A stretch of 64,000 bases of DNA, taken from positions 1 through 64,000 of the forward strand of contig NZ_JAXMJI010000102.1 in the NCBI RefSeq assembly GCF_034376665.1, given 5' to 3'. The translations under genes and the position numbers were made by a program. This stretch comes from Allopontixanthobacter sp034376665 (GTDB lineage: Bacteria; Pseudomonadota; Alphaproteobacteria; Sphingomonadales; Sphingomonadaceae). Numbering within the stretch: the stretch's first letter is position 1; each line of letters begins with the position of its first letter. Positions 52,904-61,347 of this stretch are shown piece after piece. The notes beneath the pieces were generated by a model, which saw only the letters and a list, made by a program, of their open reading frames with translations, ran no database searches and was not told the origin of the DNA.

Positions 52904-54184
52904 ATGAATTTTTCCGAATCGGCCCGGGCTGCACCGGTACGCCTGCCTGTCCGCGCCGTGCTGGCCTCGATGGTCGGACTTTGGCTGTGCTACTTCCTGC
53001 TGACAACGCTGCGCGGTTCGATTGTCGGGCTGGAAATGCCCTATGAGCTGATGTGGCGGCGTGCGCTGGTGAGCCTGGCCGGAGTCGCCATCACCTTTAT
53101 CATGTGGCTGGTCCTGCGGCTGTTCGACGAACGCGCGCTGTGGGCCAAGATTGCGGCGGCGCTGGTCCTCGCCCTGCCCGCCGCCGTGTTGATCGCCCAG
53201 GCAAACCAGATGATCTTCGCCGATGTCGAAACCCGGGTGATCGAGAAAATGGGTGAGCGTCAGGGCATCCGCATCCGGCGCGACGAAGCGGGCAATGTGC
53301 TCGTCGATGTGCCCGGATTGCCGGGGCAATACGACACACCCGGTGCCGCCGGGACACAAGGGCCGGACGCGCCCGAACCCTCGGTAGCGGCCACGGTAAC
53401 GCTGGCACCGGCCCCGACGGGGCTCGACCGGTGGCGGCAATTGTCGGACATTGCGCTCGGCCGCTATTTCCTGCTGCTGGCGTGGGCCTCGCTCTATCTT
53501 GCCCTACTCGCCGGCGCGCAGGCCAAATCGTCGGAACGGCGCGAAGGGGAATTCCGGCGCGCGGCCAAGGCCGCAGAATTGCGGTCGCTGCGCTATCAGG
53601 TCAATCCGCACTTCCTGTTCAACACGCTCAATTCGCTGTCGGCGATGGTCATGACGGGCAAGGCCGAGAAGGCCGAAGAGATGATCCAGTCGATCTCCAA
53701 TTTCTATCGTTACAGTCTGGCCGACGATCCGACTTCGGATGTGGAACTGGCGGAAGAATTCGAATTGCAGCGGCATTATCTGCAGATTGAACAGGTCCGG
53801 TTCCCCGAGCGTCTGCAAACCCGGTTCGATCTACCGCCCGATCTGGCGCAGGCGCGCGTTCCGGGCATGATCCTGCAGCCACTCATAGAAAATTCGGTGA
53901 AGTATGCGGTCGCCCCGTTCAACCAGCCGGTGACCATAACGCTGGCGGCGCGCCTCGAATATGGCCGGCTGGTGCTTTCGGTGAGCGATGATGGACCCGG
54001 CCACAATGGCAGGTCCGCGCCGGGCGATGCGGGCAGGAACGGCACATCGGGATTCGGCATCGGGCTCGCCAATGTGCGGGACCGGCTCGAAGCACGCTTC
54101 GGCAAGGAAGCGAGCGTTACCTCCACCGCGACTCCGCAGGGATATCTTACCGAACTGAGGCTGCCCCTGGTGACACATGGCTGA
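52904..54184 (+). CDS. LytS-type sensor histidine kinase
   Basis: A 426-residue membrane histidine kinase of the His_kinase/LytS group. Three hydrophobic segments lie at about 20-40, 55-75 and 83-103, then a region of about 85 residues and a fourth at about 190-208. The phosphoacceptor motif is RSLRYQVNPHFLFNTLNSLSAMV (His of NPHFLFN). The ATPase part has LQPLIENSVKYAV (N-box) and SDDGPG plus GFGIGLANVRDRLEARFG (G-boxes). The signal is unknown. A GTG at 52901 is an alternative start. The stop overlaps the response regulator start by 8 bp. Confidence 0.9.
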   Translation: MNFSESARAAPVRLPVRAVLASMVGLWLCYFLLTTLRGSIVGLEMPYELMWRRALVSLAGVAITFIMWLVLRLFDERALWAKIAAALVLALPAAVLIAQANQMIFADVETRVIEKMGERQGIRIRRDEAGNVLVDVPGLPGQYDTPGAAGTQGPDAPEPSVAATVTLAPAPTGLDRWRQLSDIALGRYFLLLAWASLYLALLAGAQAKSSERREGEFRRAAKAAELRSLRYQVNPHFLFNTLNSLSAMVMTGKAEKAEEMIQSISNFYRYSLADDPTSDVELAEEFELQRHYLQIEQVRFPERLQTRFDLPPDLAQARVPGMILQPLIENSVKYAVAPFNQPVTITLAARLEYGRLVLSVSDDGPGHNGRSAPGDAGRNGTSGFGIGLANVRDRLEARFGKEASVTSTATPQGYLTELRLPLVTHG

Positions 54185-54929
54185 TCATAACGAAAACGCA
54201 CCATTGCGTACCCTGATCGTGGACGACGAACCGCTGGCGGTCGAACGGATGCAGGTAATCTGCGCCAGGCTGAACGATCTTCAGGTTGTCGGGACGGCAA
54301 GCGACGGCGCTGCGGCGCTGCGGCTGATCGAGGCGCTGGGGCCGGACCTGGTCCTGCTCGACATGACCATGCCCGAAGCCGACGGCCTGTCGGTGGCGCG
54401 CAAGGTGGCCGCAATGGACCCGGCCAGGCAAAAGCGACCGGCGATCATCTTTGTCACCGCGCACGACAATTTTGCGGTCGAAGCCTTCGATCTCGACGCG
54501 GTCGATTATGTCCTCAAGCCGGTCGCGCCCGAACGTCTCGGCCGCGCCATCGAACGCGCCCTGACCCGGCGTAGCGAAGCCGCGCCCAAAGAAGGCGAAT
54601 GGCTGACCGAATTGTGGGTGCCGCATCGTTCGGAACTGGTGCGCATCGAAATGGCGCAGGTTTCGCGGATCGATGCCGAGCGCGACTACGTCCGCCTGCA
54701 TGTCGGCGGGGCCACTTACCTGCTGCTGCAAACCATCGCCGGGCTGGAGGGACGCCTCAACCCGGCGGAATTCATTCGCATTCATCGCTCCACCATCCTG
54801 CGCCGCGAGAATATTCGCGGATTGCGTCATGATGGGCTGGGTGTGTGGTCGGCAGAACTCGATGATGGGGAAGCCCTGCGGATCGGGCGAACCTATCTCG
54901 GCCGGGTCAAGGCCATGGCCGGACGCTGA
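54177..54929 (+). CDS. LytTR family response regulator
   Basis: A 250-residue response regulator. The receiver domain has LIVDDEPLAVERM, the phosphoacceptor Asp in DLVLLDMTMPEADG, the Thr in FVTAHDNFAVEAF and the Lys in YVLKPV. A C-terminal LytTR DNA-binding domain follows (VSRIDAERDYVRLHVGG, FIRIHRSTILRRENIRGLR). It overlaps the kinase gene by 8 bp, so the pair works together. Target genes are unknown. Confidence 0.93.
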   Translation: MADHNENAPLRTLIVDDEPLAVERMQVICARLNDLQVVGTASDGAAALRLIEALGPDLVLLDMTMPEADGLSVARKVAAMDPARQKRPAIIFVTAHDNFAVEAFDLDAVDYVLKPVAPERLGRAIERALTRRSEAAPKEGEWLTELWVPHRSELVRIEMAQVSRIDAERDYVRLHVGGATYLLLQTIAGLEGRLNPAEFIRIHRSTILRRENIRGLRHDGLGVWSAELDDGEALRIGRTYLGRVKAMAGR

Positions 54930-54997
54930 GCGGGGAAGCCGCGCGGGCGGATAATGCGTAATTGCCCCGGATGACCAGTTTATGACCGGAGAAAATT

Positions 54998-55034
54998 GAA
55001 GCCCGGACCGGGGGACTGGTCCGATCCGGGCTTC
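54998..55034. terminator. Hairpin between lytTR and urcA genes
   Basis: GAAGCCCGGA with a complementary TCCGGGCTTC, plus an inner GACC/GGTC pairing, between two convergent stops. On the minus strand it is followed by AATTTTCTC, so it likely terminates urcA and may also stop the lytTR transcript. Confidence 0.65.
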
Positions 55035-55049
55035 GACAGCTGAGGGTGA

Positions 55050-55373
55050 TCAGCCGCCAAGTCGTTTGTCGTCGAGGAGCCTGGCCATTTGCTTCGTGGC
55101 AAGAGCCTTCGCCTGACGGTAGCATTCCTTGGCCTCGTTGCTCCGGCGGCTGATCCGTGAACCGGTCACCGTGTTGTTCAAGCCACAAAAATCCTTTGCC
55201 GCCTTGTCAATCCGGTGGGTCAGGGCCTTCTGACCCGCGGCGGTTTCCAAGTTGAGGTCGGAATAGGCGATGACCAGATCGTCATTCGACTGGGCGGCCA
55301 GTGCGGGTGCGGCAGTGCCCATCAGGGTGAGGGCGGAGCCTGCCGCGGCAAGGGCAATAAGTGCGCTTTTCAT
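55050..55373 (-). CDS. UrcA family protein
   Basis: A 107-residue secreted protein: signal peptide MKSALIALAAAGSALTLMGT ending around ALAA, then DDLVIAYSDLNLETAAGQKALTHRIDKAAKDFCGL, the UrcA family pattern (VxYxDLdL, then a helix with a conserved Cys), and a second Cys in KECYRQAKALA. It is periplasmic; the function of the family is unknown. GGAGGA precedes the ATG at 55373 by 6 bp, which decides the start over a longer in-frame one. Confidence 0.9.
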   Translation of the reverse strand: MKSALIALAAAGSALTLMGTAAPALAAQSNDDLVIAYSDLNLETAAGQKALTHRIDKAAKDFCGLNNTVTGSRISRRSNEAKECYRQAKALATKQMARLLDDKRLGG

Positions 55374-55585
55374 GATATTTCCTCCAGCTGCGGGCCATCC
55401 GTTCAAGGGGGGGGGTGGAGGCCATTCGCATTCTTGGTTTACCCCCTGGTTGGAGGAGGCGCAGCCGGACTTCGACTGCTGTCGATTTTCGGTCGACCAC
55501 GGATGTAATCGACGGACGAAGGCGATCAAAATGCGGACGAATGGTGTTTGGCAATCGACCACGGTGAGTGCATGATTGCGCCCAG

Positions 55586-55852
55586 ATGTCGCTGATCATA
55601 ATTTTCTTGCTGGGAATCGCCAATTTCGCGCTCCATCGCGCAGTGCTGGAAGGCCCGCACCCGAGGTCGGCGGAAATCGGCCGGCTTGCCGCCCGCTTTG
55701 GACGGCGCGCAATGCTCGCTGCGGAATTCGTCGTTCTGCTCGCGGCGCTGTTGATGGCGGCCCGGGGCTGGACCTTCGCGGCATGGGCCTATCTCGGCTA
55801 TTCGCTGCTCAACGCAGGGGCCGCATGGCTGATCCTGTCGCGCCGCTTTTGA
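55586..55852 (+). CDS. Small membrane protein of unknown function
   Basis: An 88-residue protein with two to three hydrophobic segments (LIIIFLLGIANFALHRAVLE, AMLAAEFVVLLAALLMAA, TFAAWAYLGYSLLNAGAAWLIL) and short charged loops. It resembles small membrane proteins found in many Sphingomonadales, without a known role. A GTG six codons upstream is an alternative start. It precedes the lipid-kinase gene by 80 bp on the same strand. Confidence 0.7.
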   Translation: MSLIIIFLLGIANFALHRAVLEGPHPRSAEIGRLAARFGRRAMLAAEFVVLLAALLMAARGWTFAAWAYLGYSLLNAGAAWLILSRRF

Positions 55853-55932
55853 AATGCACAGAGCCGCGGGGGACGGTAAGATACTGCGATTCGCAGCGAA
55901 TCTTCGCAAGCTTGCCGCAGGAACGGATTTTC

Positions 55933-56799
55933 ATGACCAACCCAGGACCGCTTTGGCTCGTGGTGAACAACGCCAGCGGGAGCTATTCCGACGATAGCGA
56001 GGAGCGATTGCAGGCCTGCTGCGCCGCGGCGGGAATGGGCGCGGGGGCAGGCATACTCCGGACAGTCAACTTTCCGGGCGAGGATTTGCCGTCCGCTGCA
56101 GAACTCGATGCCGCGGGCGTGCGGGTGCTTGCGGTGTTCACCGGGGACGGCACGCTCAACACCGCCATCGCCCGGCTCGAAGGCTGGCAAGGTGCGGTGC
56201 TGCCCCTGCCGGGCGGAACCATGAACCTCCTTTCAAAACGCCTCCACAGCGATCAGGATGCGGAAACCATCCTCACGCGGTACTGCCGGGGCGAGGCGCG
56301 GCTTTCGCGGCCGCAGGTGGTAACGACTGCACACGGCAGCGCGTTTGCCGAACTGCTGGCTGGGCCGGGGACACGCTGGAATATCGTGCGCGAGGCGCTG
56401 CGGGAAGCGGATCTTCCCGGCGTCGTCGCGGGAACTGCCGATGCCATCGCGGAAACCTATGACGGCCCCAATGTCCATGTGATCGAACCTGCTGGCGGGC
56501 GGGAGGAGGGGTATCCTCTGATCGAAGTTCTCCCCACCGAAGTGGGGCTGCAGGTGAAGGGGTTCTATGCCGAGACGGTCGGGGACGTCCTGTCGCAAGG
56601 GGCCGCCCTGCTCCGGCGGAACTTCCGTGAAGGGCCGCACGACGATCTCGGCCTGTTCGCGCAGATTACCCTGCGCCAGACCGATGGCAGCCCGATCGAA
56701 CTGCTGTTCGACGGCGAGCCGGTTACCGGCGGTGCACGAGAAGTTTTTGGGCTGGCCCCCTGCAGGGTCGATCTGTTAGCGACGCCGCATGACGACTGA
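55933..56799 (+). CDS. Diacylglycerol kinase catalytic domain protein
   Basis: A 288-residue DAGK/sphingosine-kinase-type lipid kinase candidate. LWLVVNNASGSYSDDSEERL is the family start (VNPxSG). VLAVFTGDGTLNTAIARL is the nucleotide-binding GDGT motif, and LPLPGGTMNLLSKRL the PGGTxN motif. A beta-sandwich C-terminal half follows, ending EPVTGGAREVFGLAPCRVDLL. The lipid substrate is not known. AGGAA lies 8 bp before the ATG. The stop overlaps the phosphoesterase start by 11 bp. Confidence 0.87.
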   Translation: MTNPGPLWLVVNNASGSYSDDSEERLQACCAAAGMGAGAGILRTVNFPGEDLPSAAELDAAGVRVLAVFTGDGTLNTAIARLEGWQGAVLPLPGGTMNLLSKRLHSDQDAETILTRYCRGEARLSRPQVVTTAHGSAFAELLAGPGTRWNIVREALREADLPGVVAGTADAIAETYDGPNVHVIEPAGGREEGYPLIEVLPTEVGLQVKGFYAETVGDVLSQGAALLRRNFREGPHDDLGLFAQITLRQTDGSPIELLFDGEPVTGGAREVFGLAPCRVDLLATPHDD

Positions 56800-57649
56800 C
56801 CGCGCACTTCTGTTCCATCTCAGCGACATTCATTTCGGGCTCGAGGATCGTTCCGCCTTGAGCTGGGTAGCGGACGAGATCGCCCGGCGCAGGCCCGACG
56901 CGGTGATGATAACCGGCGATCTGACCATGCGCGCGCGGCACCGCGAATTTGCCGCTGCGCGAAAGTGGATCTCCTCGGTCGATGTGCCGGTGACGATCGA
57001 GGTGGGCAATCACGACATGCCCTATTACAATCTGGTCGAGCGTTTCGTGACTCCGTACAAGCGGTTTCGCGGCCTGAAGGCTATGATCGAGCGCGAGATC
57101 GACTTGCCCGGGGTGGCGATCGTTCCGCTCAAGACTACTGCCCGGGCGCAGTGGCGGTTCAACTGGTCGAAGGGATCGGTATCCGACAAGGCGCTGGCGA
57201 GGACGCTGGCGGCAATCGATGCCTTGCCCGCCGGAACCACCGTGCTGGTCACCGCGCACCATCCGCTGGTCGAGGTGGATACGCACGGGACCGCGCTTAC
57301 CCGAGGCGGCACTCGCGCCCTCGCCGAACTGGCCCGGCGCAAGGTCGCGGCGGTGCTGACCGGCCATGTCCATGATGCATTCGACATCGTGCAGGAAACC
57401 GCCAACGGTCCGGTCCGGATGATCGGCGCGGGCACCCTGTCGCACCGGATCCGCTCGACTCCGCCCAGTTTCAACGAATTGACCGTGGTCGGCGGTGACA
57501 TCCGGGTCGAGGTGCGCAACCAGGAAGCGGCGTTGTCGAGCGCGATGATGATCGACGAGGTGCCCGAGGATGCAATGCCGCCGCGCTCACCGGGCGAGCC
57601 GGTCGCGCCGGTCAACCGTGTGCCGCCCGTCGACCCGCCGGTGCATTGA
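56789..57649 (+). CDS. Calcineurin-like metallophosphoesterase
   Basis: A 286-residue metallophosphoesterase with all the motifs: LFHLSDIHFG (D-x-H), MITGDLTMRARHREF (GD), IEVGNHDMPYY (GNHD), VTAHHPL and LTGHVHDAF (GHxH). It overlaps the lipid-kinase gene by 11 bp. The pair may act on the same lipid or nucleotide metabolite, which is an inference. The C-terminus is Pro-rich. A bidirectional terminator follows. Confidence 0.9.
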   Translation: MTTDRALLFHLSDIHFGLEDRSALSWVADEIARRRPDAVMITGDLTMRARHREFAAARKWISSVDVPVTIEVGNHDMPYYNLVERFVTPYKRFRGLKAMIEREIDLPGVAIVPLKTTARAQWRFNWSKGSVSDKALARTLAAIDALPAGTTVLVTAHHPLVEVDTHGTALTRGGTRALAELARRKVAAVLTGHVHDAFDIVQETANGPVRMIGAGTLSHRIRSTPPSFNELTVVGGDIRVEVRNQEAALSSAMMIDEVPEDAMPPRSPGEPVAPVNRVPPVDPPVH

Positions 57650-57665
57650 TAGAGCGGACAAAAAA

Positions 57666-57691
57666 GGGGCGACCAGTTGCCTGGCCGCCCC
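57666..57691. terminator. Bidirectional rho-independent terminator
   Basis: GGGGCGACCAG-TTG-CTGGCCGCCCC-like stem (11 bp with one A-C mismatch) between the phosphoesterase and rpsI stops. The minus-strand product ends in TTTTTT, strong for rpsI; the plus-strand product ends in GTTTTC. Confidence 0.85.
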
Positions 57692-57716
57692 GTTTTCGTG
57701 AAAATCCCGAAGGAAT

Positions 57717-58295
57717 TTAGCGTTTCGAGAACTGGAAGCTCCGGCGGGCCTTGGCCTTGCCGTACTTCTTGCGTTCCACCACGCGGCTGTCGCGTGTGAG
57801 GAAGCCGGCCAGTTTCATCGTGCCGCGCAGCTTCGGTTCGAATTTCGACAGTGCCTGGGCGATGCCGTGCTTGACCGCGCCAGCCTGGCCCGAAAGCCCG
57901 CCGCCCTTGACGGTGCAGACCACGTCATATTGTTCCACCCGGTCGGAGATGGAGAACGGCTGGTTGATCACCAGACGCAGCGTCGGACGGGCGAAATAGG
58001 CTTCCTGGTCGCGGCCGTTGACGGTGATCTTGCCGTTGCCGGGCTTGATCCACACGCGGGCCTTGGCATCCTTGCGGCGGCCAGTGGCATAGGCGCGGCC
58101 CTGTGCGTCCAGTTCCTGTTCGCGCAGCGGAGTTTCCGGTGCCGAGGGAGCGACCGGAGCAGCGACGGTTTCGGAACCGGCATCGCTATCGGCAGCAGGA
58201 GCCGCCGCGGCCGCCGGTGCCGGCGCCGAAGCAAGATCCTTCAGATCGGCGAGGTCGGAAACCGTTCCGGTATCCTTGGTGTTTTCGTCAGCCAT
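57717..58295 (-). CDS. rpsI: 30S ribosomal protein S9 with N-terminal extension
   Basis: A 192-residue S9. The conserved part starts at about residue 64 (GRAYATGRRKDAKARVWIKPGNGKITVNGRDQEAYF) and ends in the invariant tail SFQFSKR, which reaches the P-site tRNA. Most bacterial S9 proteins have about 130 residues. Here an additional 60-residue Ala/Pro/Asp/Glu-rich extension precedes the fold, as in some alphaproteobacteria. Its ATG overlaps the rplM stop (TAATG), so it is coupled to L13 as usual. Confidence 0.97.
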   Translation of the reverse strand: MADENTKDTGTVSDLADLKDLASAPAPAAAAAPAADSDAGSETVAAPVAPSAPETPLREQELDAQGRAYATGRRKDAKARVWIKPGNGKITVNGRDQEAYFARPTLRLVINQPFSISDRVEQYDVVCTVKGGGLSGQAGAVKHGIAQALSKFEPKLRGTMKLAGFLTRDSRVVERKKYGKAKARRSFQFSKR

Positions 58296-58774
58296 TACGA
58301 TGCAGCCTTGTTCTTGCGATTCAGCGAAGCGACATCCATCACTGTGGGCTTCTGCCCGTCATGCGGATGCTCGGTCCCGTTATAGAGATGAAGCGCCTTC
58401 ATCTGCGCCCGGCCCAGCGGTCCGCGCGGAATCATCCGCGTGATCGCCTTTTCCATGACGCGTTCCGGGAAGCGGCCTTCCAGCACCTTGGCGGGGGTCG
58501 TTTCCTTGATCCCGCCGGGGTGGCCGGTGTGCTTGTAATAGGTCTTGCCGGTCATCTTGTTGCCGGTGAATTGCACCTTGTCGGCGTTGATGATGATGAC
58601 ATGGTCGCCGCAATCGACATGCGGGGTGAAGCTCGGCTTGTGCTTGCCGCGCAGCAGATTGGCGACGATCACCGCCAGCCGGCCTACAACCAGACCTTCG
58701 GCATCGATCAGATGCCAGTTCTTTTCAACCTCGGCCGGTTTGATCGACCGGGTGCTCTTGGTGAGCGCCTTCAT
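58295..58774 (-). CDS. rplM: 50S ribosomal protein L13
   Basis: A 159-residue L13, an early assembly protein of the large subunit: WHLIDAEGLVVGRLAVIVANLLRGKHKPSFTPHVDCGDHVIIINADKV, YYKHTGHPGGIKE and AITRMIPRGPLGRAQMKALHLYNGTEHPHDGQKP are all standard. It is the first gene of the rplM-rpsI operon. Confidence 0.98.
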   Translation of the reverse strand: MKALTKSTRSIKPAEVEKNWHLIDAEGLVVGRLAVIVANLLRGKHKPSFTPHVDCGDHVIIINADKVQFTGNKMTGKTYYKHTGHPGGIKETTPAKVLEGRFPERVMEKAITRMIPRGPLGRAQMKALHLYNGTEHPHDGQKPTVMDVASLNRKNKAAS

Positions 58775-58866
58775 GGCAGTGTTCCGTTCTTGTAAAATGG
58801 CTGGCCCGATCGCAACCGGGCCGGATTGTTCGGCGAATCCCCGACGGAGATCCTCGAAGAGCCGGC

Positions 58867-58895
58867 GATTTGTTCGTTTATGGCCGCTAAGTCAA
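58867..58895 (-). promoter_or_regulatory. Possible rplM promoter
   Basis: Minus-strand TTGACT (58895-58890), 17-bp spacer, CAAATC (58872-58867). The -35 is perfect for alphaproteobacterial housekeeping promoters, while the -10 is weak. It lies about 90 bp upstream of rplM. A palindrome GAGGTA-N6-TACCTC (58917-58934) lies just upstream. Confidence 0.4.
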
Positions 58896-58961
58896 GCAAA
58901 TCCGGCCCTTCCGTGAGAGGTAAAATAATACCTCCAACCAGGATGGCCAATCAATCGGGCG

Positions 58962-59705
58962 CTAGCTACGCCCCAAAGCCCAGATTTCGGAGGAGGTCCG
59001 GCTGGAGCCGCCGACCGCTGACAGTATCCGCCGTTCGCTCTGCGCCATCAGCTGGCCTGCCGCATCCATCCGCGCATCGAACAGGACCGCGATCGTGCCG
59101 GACAGGCCGCCGGGCAGTTCGACATCGCGGTTCACCTGCCATTGCAGGGGCTGGGGCCGGAACAGGTCGCGCGGCACCTTGCCGGTCGGCCCGGTGGCCG
59201 AGCTTTGCAAGGCGGACAGCGCTGCCATGATCCTCTCCGTTTCGGCTTCGGGCATCCGGGCACCCTCGATCTGCTCGGCAGCTTTGCCGACCGCCCGGTC
59301 GAACCATGTCGAGTCGGGGTTTTCCTCGCCCCCGGTGATCACGCCGTCTGGCGACAGGATCATGGGAAACAGGCCAGTCTCCTCGCGCGATTGCTCCATC
59401 TGCGCGAGCGCCTGCAATCGCGGCGGTACATCCACATCGACCGAGATCTGACGCCCGGTGAGGGAAAATCCGTCCTCCACCCTGCTGAAGCGGACTTCCC
59501 AGCTGCGCCGCACGGTAATCCGGGTCCCGCCAGGCAGATCGCGCAGCACTGTGCGGGTCAGGTTCATCGGCGATGCGGGAGGATCGAACGCGCGGACTGC
59601 TGCGGAGGCAAATCGTGGGAATACTGCCGCCAGCATCGGCATGGCAGCTGCGCCTGCGATCAGGCGCAAGCTCTCTCGGCGCGATTGGCGGCGCGATTGG
59701 TTCAT
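58962..59705 (-). CDS. Tat-signal protein of unknown function, coupled to ctaA
   Basis: A 247-residue protein. The N-terminus QSRRESLRLIAGAAAMPMLAA is a twin-arginine-like signal (SRRESL) followed by a hydrophobic stretch ending at ASA, suggesting periplasmic export. The mature part is beta-rich: GGTRITVRRSWEVRF, TGRQISVDVDVPP, IEGARMPEAETERI and ELPGGLSGTIAVLFDARM. No family was recognised. Its ATG overlaps the heme A synthase stop (ATGA), so the two are translationally coupled. A longer frame of 33 codons upstream lies inside ctaA and is rejected. Confidence 0.72.
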   Translation of the reverse strand: MNQSRRQSRRESLRLIAGAAAMPMLAAVFPRFASAAVRAFDPPASPMNLTRTVLRDLPGGTRITVRRSWEVRFSRVEDGFSLTGRQISVDVDVPPRLQALAQMEQSREETGLFPMILSPDGVITGGEENPDSTWFDRAVGKAAEQIEGARMPEAETERIMAALSALQSSATGPTGKVPRDLFRPQPLQWQVNRDVELPGGLSGTIAVLFDARMDAAGQLMAQSERRILSAVGGSSRTSSEIWALGRS

Positions 59706-60775
59706 GCCGCTCTTGCCTGCGGCCGCCGGCCGAGCACATGGGCGCCCCATGCAGTTGCTGCCACCAGCAGCGCCCCGAACAGCTGGTGCGCGGTGGCAAT
59801 CCACAGATCAACCCCGGTCCACACCGTCGCCACGCCGAGGATTATCTGGGTGCCGAAGGCCGAGTGGATCGCAATCGAGGCCCGGCGGTCGAGCGGACGC
59901 ACCTTGCGCGCCATTACAATCAGGGCGGCAACCGCCACCCACGCCCACCAGCGGTGGATGAAATGCAGCAGGAACGGATCATGGGTGAGGGCGTAGAAGA
60001 ACCCTCGCGAAGTGTCATATTCGGGGATCAGACGCCCCTGCATCAGCGGCCAGCTGTCGGAGGCAAGGCCTGCATTGAGGCCGGCTACCCATGCGCCGAG
60101 CAGCAGCTGGACGAACAGGATCGCCGCCGTGAACGCCGCGACACCGGTCATCCGCGCGGGCCGGGCCGAGCCAAGCGTTCCGAGCCGGCGCAAGTCCAGT
60201 GCTGTCCATACCAGGCCAGCGAGAGTGAAGAAGGCGGTCAGCAAATGGATCGACAGCCAGAAATGGCTGACGTCGGTCATCTCGCCCGACAGGCCGGAGC
60301 GGACCATGAACCAGCCGAATGCCCCCTGCATCCCGCCCAGCGCGAGCAAGGCAAGCAGGCGCGGCTTGTATCCCGCCGGAATCATGCCCTTGATCCAGAA
60401 CCACAGCAGCGGAACCGCGAACACGACGCCCAGCAGCCGGCCCCACAGGCGGTGGAACCATTCCCAGAAGAAGATGAATTTGTAGTCCGCCAGCGTCATG
60501 CCCGCAGGTCCGGTGACCAGCTGATATTCCGGAATCTGCCTGTACGCTGCAAACTCGGCTTGCCACTGTGCCTCGCTCAGCGGCGGCAGGGCACCCATTA
60601 TCGGCTTCCATTCGGTGATCGAAAGTCCCGATTCGGTGAGACGCGTTATCCCGCCGACCACCACCATGACGATTACCATCGCGGCCATTACCCACAACCA
60701 GCGTACCAGAACGAGCGGCCGATCCATTCCCCGGTGGGAAGGTGACGGATTTTGATGAGCGAGTGCTGCGACCAT
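59702..60775 (-). CDS. ctaA: Heme A synthase (COX15/CtaA)
   Basis: A 357-residue inner-membrane protein converting heme O to heme A for cytochrome c oxidase. It has about eight membrane helices. VVVGGITRLTESGLSITEWKPIMGALPP is the COX15 type 2 signature. FFWEWFHRLWGRLLG and FIHRWWAWVAVAAL contain the paired heme-ligand histidines, with FWLSIHLLTAF and HQLFGALL the others. The first ATG has GAGGG upstream; an internal start at codon 17 is possible. Confidence 0.95.
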   Translation of the reverse strand: MVAALAHQNPSPSHRGMDRPLVLVRWLWVMAAMVIVMVVVGGITRLTESGLSITEWKPIMGALPPLSEAQWQAEFAAYRQIPEYQLVTGPAGMTLADYKFIFFWEWFHRLWGRLLGVVFAVPLLWFWIKGMIPAGYKPRLLALLALGGMQGAFGWFMVRSGLSGEMTDVSHFWLSIHLLTAFFTLAGLVWTALDLRRLGTLGSARPARMTGVAAFTAAILFVQLLLGAWVAGLNAGLASDSWPLMQGRLIPEYDTSRGFFYALTHDPFLLHFIHRWWAWVAVAALIVMARKVRPLDRRASIAIHSAFGTQIILGVATVWTGVDLWIATAHQLFGALLVAATAWGAHVLGRRPQARAA

Positions 60776-60954
60776 CGCCCTCTACTGGAATTAGTCGGGC
60801 AAAAGCGCAAGGCTCTTGGAAGTGCATCCTTCGCAAGGAGCGGTGAATTTTCTGCAATATTTTCGGGGCTTGGCGGCGATCCTTGTCGCAAACGGGACCA
60901 GCCGAACCCAATTACCTTGCAGAATGATACATCGTCACATACATGGCTTGAACT

Positions 60955-61347
60955 ATGCACAGCGGTCTCCTCTCGATTCGTGCGCGGCTTGACCGCGCCG
61001 GAATACTCCTTTCGGCCCTGTGCGCGCTGCATTGCCTCGCCAGTATCGTGGTGGTTTCCGCGATCGGCATCGGCGGACAATGGCTGTTTTCCCCCGACAT
61101 TCACCGCTACGGACTGGTGATCGCGCTGCTGATCGCGGCTGTGGCGATCGGCTGGGGCGCGCTGCGCCACCGGCGGATGGCACCCTTCGTGGTGGCGATG
61201 ATGGGCCTGACCTTCATGGGCGGTGCATTGGCCGTTCCCCACGGAGTGCAGGAAGCTGTGCTGACGATAATCGGTGTCTCTCTGGTGACGCTGGGCCACA
61301 TACTCAACTTGCGCCACACGCACGGGACGCTATCTGGCAGGGCATGA
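60955..61347 (+). CDS. MerC domain membrane protein
   Basis: A 130-residue membrane protein with four hydrophobic helices. The first contains ILLSALCALHCLASIVVV, the C-x-x-x-C pair characteristic of MerC-type proteins (mercury transport family). No other mer gene is present, so mercury transport is unlikely. Many alphaproteobacteria carry this single gene with unknown function. It overlaps the thiS-thiG gene by 4 bp (ATGA), suggesting a link with thiazole or sulfur metabolism, or mere co-expression. Confidence 0.85.
   Translation: MHSGLLSIRARLDRAGILLSALCALHCLASIVVVSAIGIGGQWLFSPDIHRYGLVIALLIAAVAIGWGALRHRRMAPFVVAMMGLTFMGGALAVPHGVQEAVLTIIGVSLVTLGHILNLRHTHGTLSGRA

Noticed and set aside
60776..61343. 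TPP riboswitch before merC or thiS-thiG
   Set aside because: No CUGAGA or ACCUGA-type core with the expected arrangement was seen in the 180-bp leader or within merC.
60955..61347. Mercury-resistance operon
   Set aside because: Only a MerC-type membrane gene is present; no merR, merT, merP or merA nearby.
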